Assembly (NCBI GenBank): GCA_030549775.1
Contig: CM060174.1
Location: 47,038,707 to 47,102,706 of the forward strand
DNA: 64,000 bases
Reading direction: 5' to 3'
Origin: Tamarix chinensis
Taxonomy: Eukaryota; Streptophyta; Magnoliopsida; Caryophyllales; Tamaricaceae
Both the position numbers and the translations under genes were made by a program. Under the pieces are notes generated by a model. The model made no database searches, was not told the origin of the DNA, and worked only from the letters and a program-made list of their open reading frames with translations. Below are positions 36,607 to 48,329 of this stretch, piece by piece (the stretch's first letter is position 1; every line of letters starts with the position of its first letter).

Positions 36607-37025
36607 TATGTGAACTTGGGAGATAAAGAAATACATTGGGGAATTTCCTAATAAAGAATGAGGTGCGAGATAGAGAATAAAGTAACGTTTGGGTAAGTAA
36701 GAGAGAGTTGGGCCACATAGGTCCGATTTGGGTATCCGAGGAGGGACCCTAGAGGGATGAGGACATACGGAGTCGATATCATATGTTTTGGGGTGGCCTG
36801 TCTTCTTTGGAGATGGTACCTTACTATATACCACTATGCCTAAGTCTACGGGGGATGGATGTCGGTGTGAGAAGAGGTACGAGTCTCAAAATATGGGACG
36901 GTCCCTCTGGAGGGGAAATAGGTAGGGTATCAACCGCATGCATGTCAAGGGTGATGTGTGATTTAATAAGACACCGATAAGACATTAATCACGTAAAGCG
37001 AAAGATGTCGAGCCGAGCCTGTGAT

Positions 37026-37390
37026 CCGGTCCACCGGCTATAATAGTGGATCAGAGGCGTTTTGCCTTGTGCGTTTATTTCCGGTCCACCGGCTATAATA
37101 GTGGATCAGAGGCGTTCTGCCCTGTGCGATATCTTCCGGTCCACCGGCTATAATAGTGGGGGATCTTGCGCTCGACAAACCAAACGAATAAGTTAACCCA
37201 TGGGAAAGATACTAAGTACTTAAAGCGAAAAACCATGTGAGTCGGGGCTGCGATCCGGTCCACCGGCTATAATAGTGGATCAGAGGCGTTTTGCCCTGTG
37301 CGTTTATTTCCGGTCCACTGGCTATAATAGTGGATCAGAGGCGTTATGCTCTGTGCGATATCTACTGGTCCACCGGCTATAATAGTGGGG
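37026..37390 (+). repeat. 55-bp tandem repeats in two triplets (229-bp higher-order period)
   Basis: Units start at 37026, 37081 and 37136, and again at 37255, 37310 and 37365. Each begins (C)CGGTCCACCGG, a 5-bp inverted repeat around CC, followed by CTATAATAGTGG. Units 1 and 2 of each triplet continue ATCAGAGGCGTT-TGC-CTGTGCG. Unit 3 ends differently in each triplet (GGGGATCTTGCGCTC, GGGGCTCCCGCGCTC). The segment before each triplet (TTAAAGCGAAA- or GTAAAGCGAAA-like) is shared too, so the whole 229 bp was duplicated. Confidence 0.9.
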
Positions 37391-38100
37391 CTCCCGCGCT
37401 CACATGGGTTATTGAAGAAATGTGTGGAATGGACTTATTATCATTAATGAGAATAAAAGGACAAAGTACCGAGGAAACATCCACCCCTTTCTTGCATGTT
37501 GTTGTATGTTGTCTATGCGCTGAACTTGTACTATATGTCCTATGTGCTGGCCTTAGCTCGTCTGTTACCTTACTCAGTACGAAGCGTACTGATCACCCGT
37601 TTCATGGGTGCTGCTCATTCCCACGAACAGAGAGCCCTTCTGACCTTGTGCAGGTAGGAGATCTTGTTTTCGATGCCTACGACACCTACGAGGCATCGGG
37701 TGGGGCCGAGTTTTGAGCCCATCCTGGTTGGGGCCGAGAGCGAGTTGGCCGGACTCTTTTACGATCCTCGCTTTCATCTATCTTAGTTTTTGTATTATAC
37801 TATGTTGTTTTCGTATTTTGGAAGTGGAACTTTTAAGTTGTAATCTTAATGATATTTTGACGATGGTTGACATCTTGTTCTCATGGATGCTTTATGATGA
37901 TGATGCGCTCACGTTTTGATAATACTTATTTACGATTTCCTGGTTTAGCCTTAGCACTTAGCATCGGAATGGTAGGAGTGAACCGGTCCGGTGCCAAGTG
38001 TGGCGGTAATACCCCCAGGTTCATGATTTTAATTTGTATGCTTCCGCTAAACCTTTCAATTTAAACGAAATTTTTCAGTAGTGAATTTGGGGGTGTTACA

Positions 38101-38105
38101 TTTCT
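38101..38105. repeat. Right target-site duplication of insertion F
   Basis: TTTCT, the partner of 33106-33110. Confidence 0.8.
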
Positions 38106-39060
38106 CCTCTTTGGCAGGTCCTTTTTCTTATCAACATTTGTAGTACTTGAAGTATCTGACCCATACTTGGTAGCTTATACATTCAAGTAGCACTTTGTAG
38201 TAGAAGTACTTTGCTTGGAATGAGGATTAGTAGACTTGATTTGATTTTCAAATATCAAGTATAGCTTAATCATATCATTAAGAGATCTATATAAATAAGT
38301 TTCAACTTTATCTCAAATCATCATATTAAGGCTGCTTAAAAATCTATCATATGTTTGTTCATTTTTCTCACTAATATCACATATAAGGGATAATATATCA
38401 AAATCCCTAATATATTATTCAATAATTAGAAGTTCTTACCTAAGATTATTCAATTTAATATAATTATCTTACTCATACTCAGCTAAAAATTTCTTTTTTA
38501 GATGTTTGTTAACCTTATCCCAATACTTGGTTTTAGATTTTCCATCTCTTTATCTTGTTATTTTCAAGTTATCATATCATATCCTAACAATCTTCTTAAA
38601 CTCAATAGTAGCTAGTTTACCCTTTTTATCACCGTGATAATCCTTGAATTCAAATGTATCCTCTATGTCATATAACCACTTAAGAAATAATTCGACATAA
38701 AGTATACCATCAAAATCAGGAATATAAAGTTTTATACCTTTATCTTATCTATGATGATGTCTCGGTTGATGGTCATTAAAAATTTGATTTCTCACAATTC
38801 CTTGTGAATCATCTTCATATTCTACAAGTAAGTTTAAATATCACTCCATTGCTACAATGGTTTTCCTTGTCGCACTTCCCATTTAATCTCTATGGATCTC
38901 CTTTATCTCTTGCACATGTTGGACTAAATCTTACTCAGCAAATTGGGACTCCATCCTTCGCAACTGAGTTTCTATGGTACGAATTTTTTTAGTTGATAAA
39001 TTGTTGCATCTATATTGGTTGAGAGATTTTATATTGCTTAATAAAGACTTTAGAAATTCT
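38106..39060 (-). pseudogene. Gypsy gag (5' part, broken)
   Basis: Minus-strand reading from 39060 down aligns with the gag of the second copy at 53260-54190: NQYRCNNLSTKK against NRNRCNHMLTKI, then DLVQHVQEIKEIHRD against DLVHDLQEQRGFYRD, and FNDHQPRHH against FYDHQLRHH. The capsid-like core follows: LYIPDFDGILYVELFLKW (about 38725-38670), EFKDYHGDKKGKLATIEF, TYDRFLSSLNMMI and VETYLYRSLNDMIKL. It ends just before insertion F (GPAKE). The zinc-knuckle region lies on the other side of F, at about 33105-33050, and has lost its cysteines. At least five stops are present. Confidence 0.8.
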
Positions 39061-39973
39061 ACTTCACCTTTATTGTTTTAGACTTACAACAGACATCAAC
39101 AGAGGGTTAGTATTTCTAGGTTTTTGTTTAGGAAACTCGAATTAAGATGGATACCTTATTGTATTCGGTTGATTCGGTTGTATTCAATTGATTCTTGCAG
39201 GAAATTTTAACTCAAATGGATTAAAAACAATTCAAAAATAAAATATATCACTAACACAAATTTATTTTCACACCTTATATGTTTCTTGTTAAGTTCTTGA
39301 TTTATGATTCAATAAAACAAACTTGAAGTTACTCATTATACTTCAACCATTCATGGATGTTTTCTATGTCATTTCGTGCTTTATGTATAAATAAAGATTG
39401 AAAAATTAATTCGAATTCACTTTATGTAGTAAACTCTAACAATCACCAATCCCAATTCTAGACTAAACATGGATTAGGGTTAAATAAGTATGAGGCACTG
39501 AATTAACATAAATCTCAATGATCATGTTACGATTATTCGTTAATGAATAATCATATTCATGCTCCTGATTTGCTTACCATAGGTAAGCATTTAACATGTA
39601 GGATTTAGACTTAATAATGTGGAATAACATGAAGAATAAGTATCATAAAGACAAAAAAACACTAATGATACACAGACACACAATTACCCTCATAGATCAT
39701 TTGAAAACCTAGCATGTATTTGCCTATTTTTGCTCAATATTTTGCATACAAACATTCAATTTTTTTTCAACACTATCATGCCAAACTATCTATCATAACA
39801 AATGTTCAATTTTGAGCAGAATCATGCATTCAAGACTTTAAGAACTATAGTGAAGACTCAAAGAACACTAGTAAGAATGATCAAGAACTTGGTTATAAGG
39901 CCTATGGTGGTGCATTTTCTTGCTTCAACATTGAGGAAGGAATATACTCTAAGGTTTGGTGATCTAAAACCTT

Positions 39974-39985
39974 TATTTGATACCA
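39974..39985 (-). other. Primer binding site of the gypsy element
   Basis: TGGTATCAAATA on the minus strand, separated from the 5' LTR by ATTT. The match to the initiator tRNA-Met site is good over its first eight bases. The second copy has the same 4-nt spacer. Confidence 0.7.
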
Positions 39986-39989
39986 AAAT

Positions 39990-40755
39990 TGTTGTAGAAG
40001 ATAATAGAGGAATCATTCTTTCACAAATGAATGATATTTCCTTCTCTTTGGAAGATAACAATGATGACCGGATGTTGTAGATATGGCTGAATATGATTGA
40101 AAGGTCTACAATACTTTTCAATTTGTTGTTGTTCTTCAACAATATCACTCACTTCTAAAGAAAAATCAGAAATTTTTTCTCTAGTGGAAAAACATAAACT
40201 CTCAAGATCAACTCACTTTAAAAGGAAGTACAGAATTTAAAAAAATCTTAGTACTTTTATTCACTTGATTTTGATTTTTAATGTATGAGGCAACGTCATA
40301 TGTAAATATATACATGATTCCTAGTTTATCCTACAATAACCAAGCCCAATCCAACCGATCTTAACTAGCTAGATTATCTTAGTTAATAAAAGAGTTAAAC
40401 TAATGCACTACACATCTATATTATACTTATAATGGTCTAGAATTATAATTTATAAGACATTAAAAAGTCTAAAAAATACCTTAACCATGTAATACATGCA
40501 ATAATCATGTAACCAAGATTCATGTCTTGTAGATTTATCTTCTATGCAACTTTTTAGCCCTAGTCTTTTCCTTCTCTTGTACACTAGATATATTTGGTGA
40601 ATTCTTATTATTGAAAACATCTAAAATACCTTCAAGAATCACATAGAAAAACCTTAGTAGCATTAAGGTTTTAAAGAATAATTGTTACTATTTCAAATTA
40701 TGCTAACTCTTTCTCTAAAATAGAAGAAGAGTGAGATTGAGATACTTCTACATCA
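39990..40755 (-). repeat. 5' LTR of the gypsy element
   Basis: The plus-strand copy starts TGTTGTAGAAGATAATAG and ends GATACTTCTACATCA. It is homologous to 30281-31035 and to the LTR at 51466-52312 (shared AAATATATCTAGTGTA-like and ACATGATTATTGCATGT-like segments in LTR orientation). A 92-codon frame at 39802 runs across the primer site and LTR and is not a gene. Confidence 0.85.
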
Positions 40756-43425
40756 CAAGCCTTTTAGTAGTAGAAATGGATAAATTCAATTGTCGAACCA
40801 CTATACATTGTATGTCAAAATATTATTTTCTCATTTCCATTAAAAAAGCCCTACTCTCCCATCCCAAGGTTCTTTTAGAGTTCAATTGAGTGAAAATTGA
40901 AAACATATCCGAGTATGAAATGAAAAAAAGCTTATATGTCATTTTACGAGAAAAAAATTACTATTTATCAAGAAAAAGATGAAAGATCAAAGTTCTAGTC
41001 AAGTTAATTGAAAAATTCAAAGTTAGTGGTAAAGGTGATGAGTAATGGTCAAAGTTTGAATTTCACTATTTATATATTCTGTCTTTTATCATTTTAAGGC
41101 TAATTTAGTAATTTTATGTCTAAACATGATTAATCTTTCTTTAACCCCATATATGTTATTAAGGGGTGGTTTAGAGATGAAGAAGTTGAAAGTCTTAGTA
41201 ATACATACCATGTTTATCTTTAATAAATAGTGAAGAAAAAATTCATATATTCATGAACACACATGAACATATTCAAATAAAGTTCATCAAACTTTCAACA
41301 ATAATAACATAAGCTATATGTTTCTAAATGAAAAAATATATATTAAATTCATTCCAAAAATACCAACTTATATTTTCTACAACCTAATACAAAAATTTCT
41401 AACACAAAATAAAACAAAACCCTGGACTATATCTCTTGAGCTAGTGGAAAAAGATTTACACACTTTTAGAAAAATAATTATAATTAACTTCTTTGATATT
41501 AAATTTTTTTCAATCCAACCATTGTGTTGGAAATTAGAAACACAAAGATTTAGTTTGATATAAAATATTTCCTCTATATATGTGGCAATTGATATAATTA
41601 AGACATGAAAGTTACCCCTAATACATAATTCTAAAATCATCATATTTTACGATTTTTTTAAAATTATTCATGTATTAAATATTCCAAGAAGCATCCCATC
41701 ATAATTTGAAAAATAAAAAAAAACTTACAAACACACTATATAAAAATTACCAAGATTATATAACATCATATGGTACATGAAAAATAAATAAATAAATAAA
41801 AAGATTAATATGCCAAATAAGCTTAAAACACCATATTCCATTATAACACATGTGATCATAGAAAGAATTATGTTCTAATACAATCAATTTAGATATTACA
41901 TTAGATTAAAATTTAAGTAAAGAACTAAAACTATAAGATAAATATAAAATATAAGGTGTTAATGTAGAGAACCTTAATAAAAGAAGAGAACATAATGATG
42001 ATTAAAGGATTTAATCAATCTTACTTATGTTTTAGTTGATGATGAATACCTTCAAATATGGTCTTCAATGATGGATCTTGTTGAATAGTTATAGAATAAT
42101 TAGTAGGATAAGAAAAGGATTGGCCACACAAGAAAGAGAAAGGAAAGTGTGTCATTGGTTGTGGCCACACTCACTCTAACTGTCACATGTATACTACTTT
42201 TAATTGTCTAAAATTTACACAATTATGATGATGGTTGTCATTAGATGGATTATAGGGGTAGTAATTGAGGATAATTAATATTTTATTCACTATTTTAAGG
42301 ATTATACCAAGGCATGATGGATGTGGCATGGAAAAATCAAGGAACAGGGCGATATACTATGGGTGGATATGGATTATAGAGAATATTTGGAGAATGATCG
42401 GTGGTGATGTGTAGCAGAAAATGGCATGGATTAGGGATGGTTTTATGACCACAAGAGGTTACATAAGGATGATGATTTGAAATGGGAAAAATGGAGGATC
42501 TATCATGGATGTTGGAAGATAAGGCACATGGTACTAATGTAGGATACGGAGTTAGTTTGAAATATTCCACGAAATATTACCTAGGGTATTAAAACCATGA
42601 CACTTGTAATCCATATGGTGTTTCTAGATTATACAAAGGACTAATATTTGATATTGATCAGATATGATTGGAGTTAAGAAATTAATATTTTGATAATCGA
42701 TTATGTTAGGAAATGATGAATATTAATCAAAATAACAAATATAAAGGGAAATTTTCAACTAATGTTTATTTTAGAAACATGGAAATATGTTGATCCCTAA
42801 AGTTTTGTGTTTTTATTTTATACACATAAGAATATTTTAAAGACTAAAACACACAAATAGACAACATAACATGAGATATAAATTGATGCATGAGCAAACA
42901 CTCAAGAATTGTCATTCATCATTATGGAACCAATTATTTTTTATTTAGAAAGGATCTCCCACAAAATTGAAGACAAACGGATGGTTACATTGCTAGTTAT
43001 GGATGAAACGTACCATACAATCTACTAGGAATATACGTACATGTGCATGGTATGCATGTCATGTATGGAGGACATAGCTACGTGAATGGGGGAAATAATA
43101 AGTAGCTTAGACGTGCATATTAGTTGATTTAGTTAATTAATTCATTAATTAATTAGTAGAGTTAAAGATTAGCTTGAGAATAAAGTAGCATAAATCTATC
43201 TTTTTGAAGAATATTCTATTCTAGTATCTAATAGCATATTCTATATTTTAGTATATTTTAACTAAATATATTTTGAAGAATTATGCTTTTTTGCTAGTAT
43301 CTTGTAATCAATAGCTTGGCTATATAAAGCTATATAATCCATGATTGGAGAGATCATTGATTGAATTGATGTTGATTGAAAATATTGCTATTGAATTCTA
43401 TGTGAGTTCAACACAAGTTTAATCG
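40756..43425. other. No gene; possible LTR just before the LINE insertion
   Basis: AT-rich DNA with no recognisable coding motif. Around 42700-43425 and continuing after the LINE at 44781, a TGTTAGG start, a CTATATAAAGCTATATAA promoter-like sequence at 43320-43337 and T-rich flanks suggest an LTR or a promoter into which the LINE jumped. No second copy is in the window, so this is weak. Confidence 0.3.
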
Positions 43426-44780
43426 AATCTGTGTGAACGGTTTTTTTAAGAAAGAAATTTTTTATAACTTTGTGAAAAATTACAGCAAGTCTATAGAAAT
43501 AATCTATATAACCTACATAGCGCCCAAACTTAGAACTTCTACTAGGATGATTACAAATAGAAGAAAAAGAAAAAGAAAAAGAAATTTGGAAAGCAATCCT
43601 TTTCATATTCCACCTAATACTAGAAAAAAGATGAGCATTCCTTGCTTTCTATATCTCATAAAGACTGATTGCATAAAAAGCACACTTGGATTGGGACTTA
43701 ATGACTCCTCTACCTTGAGGGTAGGATAAACCTCTTAACACAGCAAGCCAAGAAGAAGGAAACCTTCTACCACCCATAATAACTCTAATAGAGTGCCAAA
43801 TCTGCTTCATAACAAGACAATGCACCATTAAATGGAGTATTCTTTCATCTTGCTGAAAGAAGCAACATTGCAGGTCTATGGAGGGAATGAATTTAGCTAT
43901 AAGATCCTTTGTAGGAAGCCTAGACTGTGCATCAAGCTAGAAAATATACTTGTGTTTTGGTGCAGCAGGATTACACCACACTGTCCTCCACCATGGTACT
44001 TTAGGGGCCTTAAACCTTATAAAATCATAAATCATAGAGATCTTATATATAGAGTTAACTTGGATTAGCTGAAAACCTGGAATAACAGTGGTCTTAATGT
44101 AAAAATACTTTGCAGGATCCAAGAAGCAATGCATGGAAGATTACAAGAAGTAACCTTATGCTGCTTGATATAATAAGAATGGATCCATTTAATCCATAAG
44201 GAATCCTTTTTCATACACAAACTCCAAAGATGTTTCCCCATTGTAGCTAGATTCTATGAATGCATATCAATAATGCTAAGAACCCCTTCTTAGGTAGAGA
44301 AACATATTTCCATGTAAGAAGAGCTCTTTTGCTAGATGCAGGTTTCCTTGTCCAAAGGAACGATCAACACAAAGATATAATCTGCACCACTAATTTTTTT
44401 TTGGGAAGGAGAAACATCTGGCTCCAAAACATAGTTATACCAAAAATGACAGACTTCAGCAATTGCAGCCATCCTGCATAAGATAGCAATCGATTAGACC
44501 AATGCTATAATATTCTTGTAACCTTTTGAATCAAAGAGAGCATATCATCTGTTTTAAGCTTAGAAGCATCCAAAGGAACCCTCAGATATTTGAGAGGGAA
44601 CCTACTCTCCTAGGAATGCAAATAAGATAAGATCAAATCTTTCAAATTCTGATAAATATCCCCAAAGAAAATAGAACTTTTCTCTAGACTTATGTGTAGG
44701 CCTAACACTGCACTAAAATCATCAAAAATCTCCTTGATAGCTAAAATAGAAGCCAAATCCCTTAATCTGTGTGAACGGTT
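43426..44780 (-). mobile_element. 5'-truncated LINE copy with perfect target-site duplication
   Basis: AATCTGTGTGAACGGTT (17 bp) occurs at 43426-43442 and again, unchanged, at 44764-44780. The 1.32 kb between them is a minus-strand LINE 3' part with a short oligo(A) tail, seen as T's at 43441-43447. It aligns over its full length with 18140-19440 of the larger LINE. It covers the zinc-binding region (AKYFYIKTTVIPGFQLIQVN, then WWRTVWCNPAAPKHKYIF near 43990-43940) and the end of the reverse transcriptase, and stops just short of the catalytic box. 5' truncation is typical of target-primed reverse transcription. It has no coding ability. Confidence 0.92.
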
Positions 44781-47700
44781 AATCTTGAAACTCTTAATCT
44801 ATTTGTTTTTGTAAATTAAGGAATAAGTATTATCTTTATAAAATCCATAATCCACACTATTATTAGCCATATTCATCATCTAAACACATTCCAAAATTAA
44901 AATTTAAAAATCCATAACCCTAATTTACCATTCAAAACCTTTACCCTAATTTTCAAAACTAAACCTTGACCCTAACCTTAACCCATGAAACCATCCATAT
45001 TTAAGCTCTAATTATCATCATCATCATCATCATTATCTCATCATTGTCAAATCATATTCATCATTCATCCATCAAATTTGAATCACTATAATCATTCAAT
45101 TATCATCAACGAATCATCATCATGATACTCGAATCATCATCATCATCATCATCATTATCTTACCTTATTTGAATATATTCATCATCGATACATCACTTTC
45201 AAATATTCTACTTCTTAATTACAAAAACATCAAGCATTAGTTTTACAAATTTGAGAATTCCATATTCTCACGCACATCATAAATAGTATTTTTTTCATAG
45301 TAGTCTTTGTTTACCATTTTGAACATGACTAGGAGAGTAAAAAAAATATAAGGAATTAAAATATGGTTATATCATAATTATTTCAAAAATTATTTATAGA
45401 TAAAAGTGGCTTAGAAGTCTCATGGGATACAAAAACTGTATGAAAATGAAAAAAATGAGAATGGAACATTTAAAAATGTAACTAAGATTTTCAATATTTA
45501 GAGAAAATAACTTAATTTATGAAAATTATTATATTTATTTTGAAATCAAAAACATATTGAAAGAATTAGGATTTTTAAGATTTAGTGTATTACACTATAT
45601 GTGAAATGACTAACATTCCCATTTTTATGCTAAAACTTGAACAAATTTTTACATGCCTTAAAAAAGAGCATACCTACATATGAATTAAATAAAAAAACTA
45701 AATAAAATTAAAAACATGATCCTAAAATTTGAAAATAATCACACAACAATAACCCCAACAAGCAACCTAAAATCTAAGAACTCTAAAATACTTAGAAATG
45801 GCAAATTCAACAGCAACACATTAGCAATATCTGACACAATAAAAAAAATACTATCACTATCATTTAGTTTAACCATCCCCTAATATAAGATTGTAAAAAA
45901 AAAAGATCAAGATTACTACTTTTCCTCCTGTAAAAATCCTTTCATAAAAAATTATCAAAAATAGTCAAAGACCCTTATAAAATGCAAAATAAAATGATGT
46001 AGAGAAGTAATCAAGTGTAAAATGGATTAATCATCCCTAGAATGTGATATTAAAATTAAAGATAAAATTATAATACTTTTTCTTCAATTATTCTAACTTT
46101 TAACCTTGAATTGCTTAATAAAAACAACTAAGCATTGAAAATCCAAGATGTGATAAAAAAATAAGAAATGTTTCAAGAACAATGGAGGAAGAAAGAGGTC
46201 GAAGAATTTGGTTTTTGGGATCTAAGGGGTTTAATATATTCATATGGTGACACAAGGTTGGAAGAGTTTTTTGATATGATAGATATTTATGCTCATAAAT
46301 GTACTTTAATTATGTTATATGGTAAAATATGAACACAAAAAATTATAGAGGGGTTAGGTTTGGATTTTGAAATTCCAAGGAAAAACCATTTTCCTAACTT
46401 TAATTTAATAATTTTAGAGGATAATATCAAAATTAGGATACTTAAGGTATGTTTAGTGTTGATCAAGTTGAGTTTCAAAGGGTAATTATACCTAAAATTG
46501 ACATAATTTATCTAAAATGCCAAAAATATTTCCAACCCATTTTGAATTCATATGCATCTTAAATATGCAAAAAATTAATTATCTTTGATTTTTTATATTT
46601 TTTTTCTAAATCTAGGCAATAAAAGAAGAATAAAACATTTCAAAAACAACCACAAGGACTTCTAATTTGAAAGAGGATGTGACACAATATTCAAAGTAAT
46701 ATCATTTTTGTTTTATATGCACATAATCCTAAATTAACTATGGTCTTAAAGAAATAGGGTATTCCATGTTGTTTGAGTGAGTCTTGTTTTTGAATTTTAC
46801 TAAGTCATGTTAGCATCCTTAGGTCTATTGATCAGCTTTAGACCTTAACTCCAAGGTATGTCAGATGCTCTTCAAGTTATATAACTTATTAGGTAGATCA
46901 TCCTATAGGGTGAGCTCTCTTTTATTTTTTTTTCATTTTTCCCCAAATGATCAACTTCCTTGGGGGAAAAAGGTCTTTAGATCAAGTAAACATCTAGGTT
47001 TTAGACATAAATCCATAGTTATTACACACTATCACCTATTATAGAAGTGATTTGACCTACTCTTTACCTTACCACCCTTGATTACTAAGTATTATAAGCA
47101 TTAGAGTTACATAAATCATTATAATATTTTCTAGGGTTCCATAGTATAACCTCTTTTGATAGGGACCAAATAACTCCCCAAAAATTATTTTAGTATCCAT
47201 CCTATAGAATTCTTTACCCTAATGTATCCATCTCCCTTCTCAGCCACCACTACCTTATAGATTTGATTATGTAATAACTAATCCTTTAACTTAATAAACC
47301 CTAAGAATAAATGTTCAAAATAATAAGCACAATTAAAAGGCTTCATGAGGCATCATAAACTCATTATCCTATACACATTTAGGGGATACATGCATGCATA
47401 TTATATAAATTTTCTCATTGAAAGCATGCAGGGAATTATTCACTATAGCATGTATCATGTGATAAGATAAATTAGGGAAACTATCCTAAATTCTACAAAC
47501 AACAACTAGTTTTTTATTTACTAATAATATACTCTCCCCAAGAAAAATAAAGTAGTGTTCTCACTACTATAAGAGAAATTGTAAGGTTGGTAAATACTTA
47601 AACTCATAGGGTTACACACTAAAAAAAGTAATGTAAAAGTTATTAACTAGAATATTTAACAATAAGAGTAGGAATGATGCTAAAGTTAAACATACTTAGA

Positions 47701-48329
47701 ACATAACACTAAAATAAGCATAAAAGATAAGGAAAAAAAGTTCCAACATCATCCAAAAGCATTTGAGGACAAAAACACACATATACTATATTAATGCAAT
47801 AATATTACTACAAAAAATCTATATAAAAATTACAAAAAATAATAAAATAACATGATAAAAAAAATAAAAATAGACCTAAAACATCCTCCAAACTTAAATA
47901 AATGTAGTTTCTCCATATAACACACATATAAAATACTAAAAAAAAGTAAAAGGAAAATAAGATTCCCTCAAGGTGGTGGTTTGAGCCTTATCAAATCCCC
48001 TTCAAGGAGATTACTAGGTTCTTGGGGCATCTTATATACCTTATGTCTTTAATAGAATGCATCCAACACTCTTATATAGTCTCAAAATAGCATAGCATAG
48101 TTGGAAGATAAATAAGAATAATCAAATAATCTATATGCTTAATTATAACTTCCTGCAGTGTGGTCGTTAATAAAAAAGTACTCTTGTGCATGTGTTGTCT
48201 ATTTTTAGATTATGCTCTTGTACATATGTTAGATTAGTTAACTTGGGATGATAAACTATAATATTAGTGTATTAATCTTTTTTCTTGAGTTTATGGCATA
48301 AGGTGTACATCAATAGTCTATCCTAGTAT
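44781..48329. other. AT-rich DNA with ATC microsatellites, no gene seen
   Basis: (ATC)n runs occur at 45014-45034 and 45133-45156, with looser CAT/ATC repeats to 45190. A few CCCTAA phrases near 44890-44990 are scattered, not a telomere array. The rest is A-rich, without conserved protein motifs. Part of 47.9-48.3 kb may be the pol side of the Athila-type element to its right, too decayed to call. Confidence 0.6.

Larger units (their letters stand above)
33111..38100 (+). mobile_element. Insertion F: 4,990-bp LTR-like element (probable solo LTR)
   Basis: It starts TGAAATACCCCAAAATCC and ends AATTTGGGGGTGTTACA, with terminal inverted-repeat-like ends, and is flanked by TTTCT on both sides. 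It interrupts gypsy gag at a place where removing it plus one duplication leaves gag in frame across the join. I found no long internal direct repeat, primer site, gag or pol, so a very long solo LTR is the best reading. Parts in order: AT-rich start; pyrimidine- and CpG-rich U3 (33420-34680) with a TATA box; ATT-rich region; mini-exon-like segment; 55-bp tandem repeats; 3' end shared with element D. It is more GC-rich than its surroundings and probably younger than the host gypsy copy. Confidence 0.8.
30281..40755 (-). mobile_element. Ty3/gypsy retrotransposon with both LTRs, carrying nested insertion F
   Basis: The minus-strand element is bounded by homologous LTRs at 39990-40755 (5') and 30281-31035 (3'). 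The internal order is primer site, leader, gag, protease, reverse transcriptase, remnant integrase, polypurine tract. Without the 4,990-bp insertion at 33111-38100 it would be about 5.5 kb. The reverse transcriptase resembles plant gypsy enzymes of the Ty3 type. All coding parts are broken, and RNase H plus the front half of integrase are missing. The two LTRs differ by many substitutions and indels, so the insertion is old. I found no matching target-site duplication outside the LTRs (TAAAC on the left, CAAGC on the right). Confidence 0.9.

Noticed and set aside
37026..37390. CRISPR-like array
   Set aside because: The 55-bp units are almost identical along their length with no variable spacers, and the DNA is plant nuclear.
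39802..40080. 92-codon frame
   Set aside because: It spans the gypsy leader, primer binding site and LTR, which are non-coding in this family.
44890..44990. Telomere-like CCCTAA/ACCCTAA phrases
   Set aside because: Only a few scattered copies with no uninterrupted array; AT-rich plant DNA contains such phrases by chance.
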